Positions 53,356 through 64,000 of a DNA stretch of 64,000 nt are shown in pieces. The notes under the pieces were generated by a model. It worked only from the letters and a program-made list of their open reading frames with translations. It was not told where the DNA came from and did no database searches. The position numbers were made by a program, and so were the translations under genes. Position 1 is the first letter of the stretch; every line of letters begins with the position of its first letter. This DNA is from Paramecium pentaurelia (lineage: Eukaryota; Ciliophora; Oligohymenophorea; Peniculida; Parameciidae). The DNA is taken from positions 70,412 through 134,411 of the forward strand of contig CAJJDO010000027.1 in the NCBI GenBank assembly GCA_905183005.1, given 5' to 3'.

Positions 53356-53721
53356 AAATTAAAAATAACAATCAATATTCTATTGTTCTATTCCCTATAA
53401 TAACAAAAAAAATTAATTTTTCTATTCTTATTATTTGATATATATAAATATTGTTGTAAAAACTATAAACCTTTATAAATATTCTCTTGTCAGAAATCGC
53501 TCTATTTAAATTAGCAGTGTAAATTTGAAGTTCATTTATGTTTACCTTAATGTTGCTTAAAATAAGAATTGTTTTCTATTAAAGATATTAAGAATAATCA
53601 CTTTTCTTATTTTCTCAATCTCATTAGAATAAGCATTTTTCATGGAAATTAACTTAATAAGATCACTAATTTTTGAAATACTTTTAACAATATTGAATTT
53701 TTTTTAATTACTTATTTCATA
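53356..53721. other. Upstream region of the large minus-strand gene
   Basis: Presumably holds its promoter; no recognisable motif beyond A+T-rich DNA. Confidence 0.35.
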
Positions 53722-54837
53722 ATAATTATATATATTATCAATAATTTTTCGTCTTTTCACTATCTCTATACATGAGTGACATATTATTATTTTTTCATTT
53801 AGCAATTGCAAAAAATTGATTATCATTCTTAATTATAATAAAGAATATTTGACTAAACTCCAACAAATTTTTTAATAGTTTTGAGGTGGTAATAAATGGG
53901 ATTAAAATAAGTTAATTTGAAGAAGATTTTACATTCTCAAAATTGATATAGAAACTAGCAAATTCATTAATTAAACATATCTATTGAACTGAAAAAAAAT
54001 TTGACTGGCAATTCATTTTGTTTGATTTATGTAGTTTTTGAAATTAAAATAGATTTGATTATTTTGATGAATTAAAATAAGAAAGTTAAGATCATAACTT
54101 AAAATAAAATTTTTTAAAGATTTCATTAATAAGAAGATACAAATAATTAATTGTATTAGATAAAAACAAAATAATACTAATTACTATTATTTTTAAATGC
54201 CTGTAAAATATCATAAATTTAAATTTGATACAATTGAATTTTGAAGTTCAATTTATGTCTAATAAACATTATTTCTCTTTTTCTTAATTTTAATCAGTAA
54301 ACTAATAGAGATAAATAATAATATTAAAAAACTAGATATTGTTAATAAAACTATTGCCCAAATTTACCCCACACTTTATATAGCAATAATTAATTTAATA
54401 TCAGTTTTAGCTAATGAATTTTCAGCAACTAAAATGCAAGTTTCTTTATTTGAGTGCCCTTCTAATAGTTCAATTTCATAATTTAGTTACCCAATAGAAT
54501 AATTCTCGTTTGAATTTTAAAATATGAAATGAGTACTATTGATAGAACAAATTAATTTTGATGTAGAGTTCTCTATGTAATTATAATCATAGAAATATCT
54601 CTTTTAATTCAAATCATATATATACCGCTATTCTCTATCAGATGTCAATATTAAAATATTGTATTAATAAAATATTTATTTGATATTGTTAATTGTTTTA
54701 GGATTCCTAATAACTTATTAAATTTCATATTGAAAAGAAGTATCGTTTAACTATAATGAAATATTTAGAATGAGAGAAAAAAATTGATATTCTTATAAGA
54801 CTATTAAAATAATTTAATTTCTCTTTTAAATAGATTT
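53722..54837 (-). repeat. Perfect direct duplication at the fourth N, left copy (1116 bp; duplicates the 3' end of the next gene)
   Basis: Identical to 54839-55954 (shift 1117). It therefore carries a second copy of the last ~210 codons of the gene at 55328-59290, with its TGA at 54211-54213. It should not be counted as a separate gene. Confidence 0.9.
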
Positions 54838-54838
54838 N
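54838..54838. other. Assembly gap (single N)
   Basis: Single N between two identical 1116-bp copies. Confidence 0.95.
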
Positions 54839-55954
54839 ATAATTATATATATTATCAATAATTTTTCGTCTTTTCACTATCTCTATACATGAGTGACATA
54901 TTATTATTTTTTCATTTAGCAATTGCAAAAAATTGATTATCATTCTTAATTATAATAAAGAATATTTGACTAAACTCCAACAAATTTTTTAATAGTTTTG
55001 AGGTGGTAATAAATGGGATTAAAATAAGTTAATTTGAAGAAGATTTTACATTCTCAAAATTGATATAGAAACTAGCAAATTCATTAATTAAACATATCTA
55101 TTGAACTGAAAAAAAATTTGACTGGCAATTCATTTTGTTTGATTTATGTAGTTTTTGAAATTAAAATAGATTTGATTATTTTGATGAATTAAAATAAGAA
55201 AGTTAAGATCATAACTTAAAATAAAATTTTTTAAAGATTTCATTAATAAGAAGATACAAATAATTAATTGTATTAGATAAAAACAAAATAATACTAATTA
55301 CTATTATTTTTAAATGCCTGTAAAATATCATAAATTTAAATTTGATACAATTGAATTTTGAAGTTCAATTTATGTCTAATAAACATTATTTCTCTTTTTC
55401 TTAATTTTAATCAGTAAACTAATAGAGATAAATAATAATATTAAAAAACTAGATATTGTTAATAAAACTATTGCCCAAATTTACCCCACACTTTATATAG
55501 CAATAATTAATTTAATATCAGTTTTAGCTAATGAATTTTCAGCAACTAAAATGCAAGTTTCTTTATTTGAGTGCCCTTCTAATAGTTCAATTTCATAATT
55601 TAGTTACCCAATAGAATAATTCTCGTTTGAATTTTAAAATATGAAATGAGTACTATTGATAGAACAAATTAATTTTGATGTAGAGTTCTCTATGTAATTA
55701 TAATCATAGAAATATCTCTTTTAATTCAAATCATATATATACCGCTATTCTCTATCAGATGTCAATATTAAAATATTGTATTAATAAAATATTTATTTGA
55801 TATTGTTAATTGTTTTAGGATTCCTAATAACTTATTAAATTTCATATTGAAAAGAAGTATCGTTTAACTATAATGAAATATTTAGAATGAGAGAAAAAAA
55901 TTGATATTCTTATAAGACTATTAAAATAATTTAATTTCTCTTTTAAATAGATTT
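54839..55954 (-). repeat. Perfect direct duplication at the fourth N, right copy
   Basis: Copy of 53722-54837; this is the one continuous with the body of the gene. Confidence 0.9.
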
Positions 55955-58900
55955 AAGTATATGATTTGAAATAAATTGCTAAAACTGAGTAAAATCTTCA
56001 TTAAAATGATTATTTAAATGGTTGTTAATAATTGTAAAGTTAACTTCCACAAAATGAATTAATTCAAATTTTGTATCATCAAACTCTAAAATATTAATTA
56101 TTAGATGTTTATTGTATGATTATACTTCAATATATAACTAATTAGAATCTTCAACAGTTAATAAACCTTCTTAATAACTCTATATTTCTTAGTATTTGAT
56201 GTAATAATTTTTAGTAAAAAATAAGATTTCCTGATTTTGTTATTTAATTTGAATTAAGGATCCAGTAAAATGTATTTTATAATTATGATGATCGAAATTA
56301 GATTATAATAAAAATTATTATTCATTCCTAACTTAAAAAGTATCCTTATCAATATCTTATATAATAATAATAATTTATTTTTTAATTAATGACAAAATAG
56401 CTAATTACCATTAATTAATTAAAAATATATCTAATAAGATATTTTAACCTTTTTAGGATGTTTTCTACTCATCTATTAAGGAGAGGAATATATTTTAATT
56501 TTGTTATTTTAAAATATGAGCTATAAACTTTTTGTTCAAATCAGGCAAAAGTTTGTTACTAAGATTGATGGTGATAATACAATTATTTTTATTTAATTAA
56601 GAACAAAATAGTATAGGTATGTGTTATAAATAAAATCCATTAAGTTTTACCAATGAATTATTTGTTATGTATAAATTATCAACAGGTCCTACAAAAAAAT
56701 CATTAATTTAAATTTATTATTTTTGTTTATTATTTAAAATAATCTCAATCTAATTATGTATATTATATATTTGATGACACAAATTATATTAATTTAATCT
56801 AAATATACACTTAATTACATTTTCTGTAGTATATTTTGAAACAATATAAAAAGTCAAATTGTTACTTGAAAAAGCATCCCTTTAATTTGTGTTTAAATTC
56901 TTCAATTTTACATGAAATTAGAAAATATCAATAGCTCTAATTTCAAAATTTTAATCATAATAATGTAAAATTGTTTAAACAATAAAAAATTCTGGTATGC
57001 TTACATTAATAATCCTTATTAATTTAAGTGGCCGTGTATGACTCACTCGAAGAATTTATATCTAATGTTCTTGATCTTTATCAACTAATATGATTAATAA
57101 ACTTTATTCCTCTTTTTATGTTTAATGATTTTAGATGTTAAATTTTAAAGGTCTTTAAATTTTAGCATTAATAATGGTATAATTATACTAAAGAATTAAT
57201 TGTTATGAGTAAGTAAAAATATATTAGAAAATTACATCTTCTATGAGATGTACTGCAATAATCTAATAAACATTATTTATCAAATTCTTTATTGATATAA
57301 TTTAAATATTCTGAAATGGTAGAATAATAATCTAATCATTATATAGATCATAAATTAGTAAATTACTATGAAATTCTATGAATTAATAATTTTATTTTTT
57401 ATAATAGAAAAATGTTGGATGATTATTTGGTTACTCTCTTGAATAAATTTAGAATAATTTAGTTATTAAAATTTATGATAATTTTTCCTATCCTAAATTA
57501 TTGATACTGATAATCATAAAATTTTATCCCATTTTAGTTATGATTAGAACATGATTTTAAAATTAACTAAAACATTCAATTTCATTTTTAACTGATATTT
57601 AATAATTTAATGATTATTAAATTATTTTAAATAATTTATCTCCTTTTTTGATAATCAAAAAGAATAAGCGATATTGAAATACACTATATGTTTAAATTGG
57701 TATTTTAGAATTAATTTTATTGATGCACTCCTAAATTGTGATAAAATGATTGTTTTTGAAGATTGCATAATTATCTTCCTTATATATTAAGACAGAATCT
57801 TTTGAAATAAATCTAAAGTCACAATTATTTTAAAATTCCACAATCTCAGTTATATTAAGAATTGTAGAAATCGATACCTATTATACTTAAAAATCATATT
57901 GTTCTGGTAATTCAATACATTGTTTATCAAAAATGATTGAATCATCTTCTTAACATGAATTTAACAAATGGATATCATTAAAGATAATCGCCTTATCAAT
58001 ATTATTTATGATATTAACTTTGTAACAATTAAGAAGACTTATTTCGAATTAATCTTTTAATAAAACCTTAAATACATAAGTTTTTTTTGGAATTAAAAAT
58101 TAATTGAGATCATCATAACTATAAAATGAAATTTAAGAGTTAAGTTCATCTATGTAATAAAAATATTTATTATTATCTAAAAAAAATAAATGATTAGCCT
58201 AAAGTTAGATGTGTTATTTAATCTATTAATTCATGATCACATCTAAACTTTTATTGCTTAATAAAAATAGAAGATTAAAGCTTTCATGCACTTAAATTAC
58301 ATTACTATTAATATTAACAAATTCTTTTTTTAGTACATTAATTATAATACTAGTAGTTTAATTTTGATATATTATTAAATAATTTACTTTACACCAATTA
58401 CTTATAAATATAAGTTATTGTATATTTTAGAATTTTTCAAATGATACCCAATATAATTATTTATTTTTATTATTCACTTAAAATTAATAATACCCATCAT
58501 TTGTAATTAGATAATATTCTGATAAATCTTTATTTAAGTACTTGCAGATTTAAATTCTTTGAACATAAGGAATGGTTTAATTAGTTTTATTCAACATAAT
58601 ATATTAATCTATAAGTAAATCTAAAGATGACCCTGAAAACTCAAATATTGCCCATTAGAAACAACCATAGAAAATAGTAAAATACTATTCTTCTGATTAT
58701 TTTATATATTCTCTTATACATTAATCAAATTAATGCTAATCAATCTCTTTTTCTGTTATTAATAGAGTAGTATTTGAAATATCTACAGAATATATTTTGA
58801 TAATGTTTTGGGAACTACAAAATAATAAAAAGTTAGAAATTTGCCATTAGAAGAATTCATCACAATTATATTATGCTTCTGTCATAATATCAACTTTGAA

Positions 58901-59290
58901 TTAAAGTTCCATATTCAATACATCTATATTAGTTGGATTTAATTTGATATGATTATTACAAAGGATATTATATGATTAATATTTCAAAAGTTTGCATATC
59001 CATTGTTATTGCGTTGAATTATAAAATATGAAATTAGAAATAATAGTTGATCTTATTTTTTCACTTTCTAAATAGGAGATATTAAATGCTTATTCAGTTA
59101 GAACAAATTTTATTTAATTTAATTATTCAAAGTTATCAGAGTCCATTTCTATCAATCTTACATTTTATTGTAAGGGCATTATGAATTCATTTGGTTCAAG
59201 TTCCATTAAATCACATTTTGAAGAAAATGTAATCAGAAAATGGCAACAAAGAGCAATTTTCTTTAGAAAACTAAAATAAAATTCAAACAT
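55328..59290 (-). CDS. Very large glutamine-rich type I membrane protein (1320 aa), unknown family
   Basis: One intron-less frame of exactly 1321 codons with no internal TGA, whereas about 20 would be expected by chance. An ATG at 59288-59290 opens a signal-peptide-like start (FLKKIALCCHFLITFSS). The body is Asn/Gln/Ile-rich with scattered cysteines and no motif I recognise (for example NYEIELLEGHSNKETCILVA). Near the C-terminus is one transmembrane helix (IWAIVLLTISSFLILLFIS) followed by a basic tail (LIKIKKKRNNVYQTQIELQ), giving a large ectodomain and a short cytoplasmic end. It starts divergently from the plus-strand frame at 59501. The 3' part is repeated by the assembly duplication to the left. 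Confidence 0.87.
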
Positions 59291-59500
59291 AGAAAAATAA
59301 TCATTGTGCATGTATAATTTTTTAATTTAAAGAAATTATTACTAATATTAATAATAATCATTAGATTTATGATATTTTTAAATTAATAATAATATAAACT
59401 AATGAGAGGGCTAAAGAAATCTAAAATATGTATTTAAATGTTTAAGATCAATATGTTGGAACCAATAATAAAATATTATATAATATTTATTTACTATTGA

Positions 59501-60229
59501 TAGAAAAATAAAATTAAAGTTGAAATATTACTAATCCAGATTTAATAAATTTATATACAATCTCAGGGTCAAAAAGAGATACTTTAAGTTTAATTTCAAC
59601 ATAAAGTTAAATTGCTTTTAATTGTAACAAAAATTAATAAAATATTAATAAATTAAATAATTATGAAATAAATATATCAATATAATAAATACTCATAGTT
59701 TTTCGATGTCTATGAATAATAGGCTAGATTAAAATTATTGTATTATTTAGTCAGGATTTTATTAGATTTCATATTTCTATTAATTGTAAACTTAATTATA
59801 ATGCTAACTATTACGTTTTATAATAGCTATAGAGAGCCTTTAAAGTTTATGCTTAGAGTAATTGATGATGCTGTATTCTCATATTTTTATTATTTTTAAT
59901 TAATTAATTCCAAATTCTATGAAAATCTTTTACATTTAGAACTATTCAAATAAGTAGAATAAGTTATATTTTTATTTCAAATAATTCTCATTTGTGATAA
60001 ATAATTTCTTTATTATTACTAGGGAAGGCTAATATATTAATTTGAATATTACTTCTATATACAAAATATAAATTATAAAGATAGAAACATTATATTAGTT
60101 AGACATAAGCATCATATCTATCTTATAGTATCATTCCCCTCCTAAAAGATTTAAAAAAAAAAATATATGAATCTAAACTAATATTTAGTATATTATTATT
60201 TGAGGGTATATAACAATTATTTCTTCTGA
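59501..60229 (+). CDS. Membrane-protein reading frame, start unresolved
   Basis: Open frame of 243 codons ending at TGA 60227-60229. It reads QSQGQKEILQVQFQHKVK, then DVYEQQARLKLLYYLVRILL with a membrane helix (LDFIFLLIVNLIIMLTITFY), then NSYREPLKFMLRVIDDAVFS and NLLHLELFKQVEQVIFLF. There is no ATG at the 5' end of the frame, so a first exon is probably missing (an ATG lies near 59441 with a possible 49-nt intron). The last third is low-complexity and may be intronic. No family was recognised. Confidence 0.4.
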
Positions 60230-60825
60230 TTTTATCAAATTATTATTACAAATCTTGATCTAAAAATATAGATTTATCAAATTTTAAAAGGAGTGTTCTG
60301 CATAATAAAAATTTATTATACTAAATATATAAAATATATCAGTAGTCTTGCAGATTTGAAAATTATATAAAGATGTATAAATATAAATTAATGAGAAATT
60401 AATAATATTATCAAAAAAGAGAAAACCTAATGAAACCAAGATATTATTAGCCAAACTTATAATCAATTACTTGATACAGAATTAGAAACTTCCCAAATAA
60501 ATTATCAAAAATATATTGTAGAATTACAAAATTTCAAGTCATTTATATTACAGATAAGAGAGATACTAATAATAATCAAGATGCTTTAATCACTTATTCA
60601 GCTATTATAATATGCAGTAAATAGATAATTAATAATAGGTTTTATTTTTTATGATTTAGCCTAATTATCTCAAAATTTTAATTTATATTGAACATTAAAC
60701 AAAAAGTTTTTGGATTCTTGATTGAATAAGGATTTTAAGAAATATTAATATTATTTGATAATTTGAAAGCAAAGGATGAATGGATTGATTTTTTTTGTAA
60801 TTGTTCAAATTGTTTAATAAATATC
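60230..60825. other. Spacer between convergent genes
   Basis: A+T-rich, no supported feature; the minus-strand standard-code ORF here has no protein-like composition. Confidence 0.4.
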
Positions 60826-63102
60826 TCATTTTTCTTAATATTTCCTAATTTAAATATCTTTTGAATTATCATCCCATGTGATCAAATACTCTCCATCATC
60901 ACTCATACACCCATATATACTGCTAGTTTAATATTCAATAAATTGCCCAATTTCAAATTCGTCATTTTAATTCTTCTTCAATAAATTGATGTATTAACCA
61001 TTTTTATTAATAAGTAAGCATTTTTACTTGATATATTGTTAAGGAAATAAACACTAGCAATCCTTTTAACTAAATTTCACTTAAACAACCTTTGTTTTGA
61101 AATACTTTCTATTTGAATTATCTATTTCAATAACATGCAATTAATCGTTTTGATGTGGTTAATAAGTAAATAAATTATCATTAATAAAACATAATCTAAT
61201 ACCAAAAGTTTCTATTATTATTCTCGATTTAACAATCCACTTTTTAGACTTTTTTGAAAATCCTATTATTAATATATAATTTTCATCACTACAAGAAATC
61301 AATCTATTTTATTTCTCATTTAAACTTAATGCATTTACATCTTTTTAGTGATCAGTAATTGTTTATTAGCATACCCAATTATTCTTTTTGACCCAAAATT
61401 TAATTGTCTTATCTAAACTACCTGAGATAATTAAATCTTCATTATTATTCAAAATTAAACAGGAAATACCTTTTGAATGCCCATTTAATTTTTATAAGCA
61501 AATCCATTAATTTTTTTGATTCATCAACCAGATTATGATCTAAGCATCACTAAAACTTCCTGATATTAATTAATTTGCCTTTCTCATGAAGTTTAAAGTT
61601 GTAACAATATTTTAATGTTCACTAAGAAGTTAAATTAGTTTAATTCTTCCTTATTTAAACTCATATAACTTAATTTATTTATCACATCCAACAGCCACTA
61701 ATGAACAATCTCTATTAAAAGCTACTGCACAGCAAATTTGATATTGTTTAATTACACTTTCTTGAATTATTTCATAAGTAAATTAATTCTTTTCTTATGA
61801 TAAGTTTTGGTTTTAATTTTTGCCTTTTTTTTAAATATCAATATCTTTTAAGGTATATCCTAACTAATTTAACCCAGCATAAGTACCCTATAATTATTTT
61901 TCCATTTTTTATAATAATTACCCTTTAATAAATGGATTTAATTGATTAAATTGAGTAGCTTAGGATTCTTACAAGGAAAGAAGAATATCTTGCACAATTT
62001 TATTAACTTAATTATCTTAGGTTGTATATTCATGTAATAGGGGATCATCAAAAATAGAGGGCTAATCAATCTTACTTAATTCTTCAGCAATTTTTGATAT
62101 ATCTTCTTACGATAATTTTTTCCAAGAGATTTTTATTTTTTTTTGAACTTCATCCACTTGAATTCCATATTAATTAAATTTAGAAGTCAATTTCTATATT
62201 GATTCCACAAATTATTAATTAATACTTTTTTACATCTATTACAACATATTTTTAATAGATTCTACTTTTTACTGCATTGATTCTAAATTCTTATTCATAT
62301 TCTCTTGTCTTTTTTATAATACCTATTTCCATTGAGAATGTACATAGGTAATTGATTTATAATGTAATGAAGGATGAATATCTATGCAGCTTTCGCAAGC
62401 CAAACGTTTTGTACATATTTTCTCTTAACCAACATCGAGCAATATAATCTTTTTTTATGGATGATCCTCACATTATAGTTTAAGTTCCTATATTAATATT
62501 TTAAATCATACAATTAAATCATTAGTTTCATCTTCAATTATAGTATTTTTCTCAAATACAGTAGATATAGAATGTACATTTAATAAAATGGTTTTACATT
62601 TAATTAATAAATCAGGCTCTTTCATGTAAATTAATATGTCTTGAATTTTACTTTAGAATTAAGGTCATTCCTTAATTTGTATGTCCTATTATTACTGAAT
62701 AAAGCTTAAAAATTGTTGTATATCATTTTAATCATGAGATGATATTTTATTCATAAATTCTTCCTCCATATTTTAAATTTAGATGATCCACTTTTTCACA
62801 AATTCTATCGTTGTCTCTATCTTCTGAATATAAAAATCTTTCAGTTATTCAATATTTTAAACTAGGCTTCTTAAGGATTCTAAGTTATTTTAGAGTTAAC
62901 ATTATCTATCTTATTTAATTTGAGCTTTAGTTTCCTCCACTTAATTTATAGAATCTTTAAGTAAAGTTATTTTTCTCTTATATCCTTTGGCTAAGCATTA
63001 TAGACATAATTTTCTTATTTTTAAATCTTACTCAGCTTCATCGATGGCAACTATAGCTTCTTAAGAGTGCTCTTAACACATTTCAACTTTGTATTCCATC
63101 AT
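60826..63102 (-). CDS. Protein with two B-box-like zinc fingers, coiled coil and WD40 repeats (about 750 aa)
   Basis: ATG at 63100-63102, TGA at 60826-60828, 759 codons before splicing. N-terminal finger VEMCQEHSQEAIVAID then KLCLQCLAKGYKRK (CxxH...CxxC), then coiled coil. Second finger KLQCEDHPQKKIILLD then RLACESCIDIHPSLHYKS, then more coiled coil. The C-terminal third has WD40-like repeats (LNGHSKGISCLILNNN, LIISGSLDKTIKFW, SYGCMSDDGEYLI-like ends). A 24-nt intron (62488-62511, GTATGATT...AATATAG) removes one in-frame TGA. Another TGA at 62665-62667 (codon 146) remains; it disappears only if two further introns, of 25 and about 35 nt, are assumed. The architecture resembles TRIM-like scaffolds without a RING; the role is unknown. 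Confidence 0.85.
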
Positions 63103-64000
63103 TTATCTATATTAAATATTGATTTTTTATCATTACATACATGGACTTTAATAGAATTATAAAATATAATTAATATAAAAATGTATTACAATTTCCAATA
63201 ATAAATGTAAGTTAAAATTTTAGAAGTATTATATATTATAATTTATCTGTAAAATTTCTCCTTGGTTATTTTATTATATAATAACTTACAATTCTAATAT
63301 ATGTTTGCTTTAATAAACAAAATTGGCCTGAAGATATTCATGTTTAGTAAAGATTCATTCTAATAATAATTGAATAATAGCAAATTCTTATTTCAAATAA
63401 ATTAATTATAGGTTTTCGAACTTGAGAGTAGGTAAAAGAAATTCCAAAATTTTTAGAAATAAAAAGGAATTTTAATTTATGAATACATTCATGAGTTTCA
63501 TAATTTATATATACTATTATGTATATTAATCTGAAAATGACTTGTCTTTTAATAAGCACATTCCATAATTACTAAACTCTACTATTTATAATAGAAATAA
63601 TTAATGTTGATTCAATGAAATAGTCATAATTTCAATTCACTATAATTACCAATCATCTACAAAATTAATATAATATAGATTCAGAATTAAGCCCCTTGCT
63701 TCGATTATAATTTTGATTATAAAATAATGAATATTTCCATCTTAAAGGAATTAAGGTTTTATAAAAAGAAATTAAAAAATATATATCTAAATTTAAAAAA
63801 AATATCTAAATATCTAAAATAACATTTGTTCTCTATTCTAAATAAATCTTCTAATTGTTTGAAATATTTGTACTAAAAGTTCATTTGGATAAAGTTTATA
63901 TAAATAAAAATGTTTTATATAATTTTTAATTTTTTTAAGAATGTTTTTCGTCCTTTGACAATTTAATTATGGGGTTTGAAATCTCGGAAACCTGTAGTTA
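63103..64000. other. Upstream region, no gene supported
   Basis: Presumably the promoter side of the B-box/WD40 gene. The short minus-strand standard-code ORF near 63344-63559 is not convincing under the ciliate code. Confidence 0.4.

Noticed and set aside
53722..54837. Second gene copy encoding the same membrane-protein tail
   Set aside because: Exact identity to 54839-55954 across a single N indicates an unmerged contig overlap rather than a gene duplication.
22973..62667. Idea that TGA is read as tryptophan in part of the genes (a karyorelict- or heterotrich-like code)
   Set aside because: The large intact genes use TGG for every tryptophan and contain no internal TGA. Several suspicious TGA (47717, 62506, near 27260) fall in canonical tiny introns, and TGA in the UBR pair align with non-Trp positions of the paralogue.
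1..64000. Short ORFs found with the standard code (for example 43260-43469, 44166-44381, 51390-51641, 51822-52025)
   Set aside because: They are pieces or antisense shadows of genes that are continuous only when TAA and TAG are read as glutamine.
1..64000. Telomeric repeats, rRNA genes, CRISPR arrays
   Set aside because: Only isolated GGGGTT hexamers occur (for example near 30450 and 63970); no tandem telomere, rRNA motif or regularly spaced repeat was seen.

Overview
The window looks like nuclear DNA of a Paramecium-type ciliate. Three things support this. TAA and TAG are used throughout as glutamine codons and TGA is the stop. Introns are tiny (about 19-35 nt, GT...AG). The sequence is extremely A+T-rich. 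Four long reading frames stay open only under this code: 42102-44789 (+), 48670-53355 (-), 55328-59290 (-) and 60826-63102 (-). Reading the window with the standard code breaks every real gene. Gene density is low for a somatic Paramecium genome, and gene fragments, repeats and a decayed Tc1-like transposase are present. I infer germline (micronuclear) or germline-limited sequence, but the window alone cannot prove it.

Layout. 1-1871 (-): 5' end of a secreted cysteine-rich protein that runs off the left edge. 3300-12000: gene remnants, including a PA-domain-like fragment (+) and two divergent UBR-box (N-recognin type) E3-ligase-like genes, one leftward with a RING and UBR C-terminus and one rightward, both damaged. 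12-40 kb: mostly non-coding or decayed DNA with short family fragments (B-box-like ORFs at 15.8 and 35.8 kb inside a diverged duplication), a possible multi-exon gene at 26-27.5 kb (-), small ORFs near 28.4-29 kb, and Tc1/mariner-like remnants at 33.2-33.9 kb. 40.9-41.9 kb (+): an intron-containing gene of unknown function. 42.1-44.8 kb (+): a 14-repeat WD40 protein. 47.5-48 kb (-): a small two-exon gene. 48.7-53.4 kb (-): a large secreted/membrane protein with two lectin-like modules, five cysteine-rich repeats and a multi-pass C-terminus. 55.3-59.3 kb (-): a 1320-residue glutamine-rich type I membrane protein. 59.5-60.2 kb (+): a membrane-protein reading frame. 60.8-63.1 kb (-): a protein with two B-box-like fingers and WD40 repeats.

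Assembly. Single N bases at 19325, 30719, 46163 and 54838 each separate two copies of the same stretch. Three are perfect direct duplications of 1.1-1.2 kb, best read as unmerged contig overlaps. The first differs: its two arms match but a ~230-bp core is completely different in the two copies, as if two haplotypes or two insertions were joined.

The well-supported genes point to surface/membrane proteins and propeller scaffolds. No operon or shared pathway is evident.
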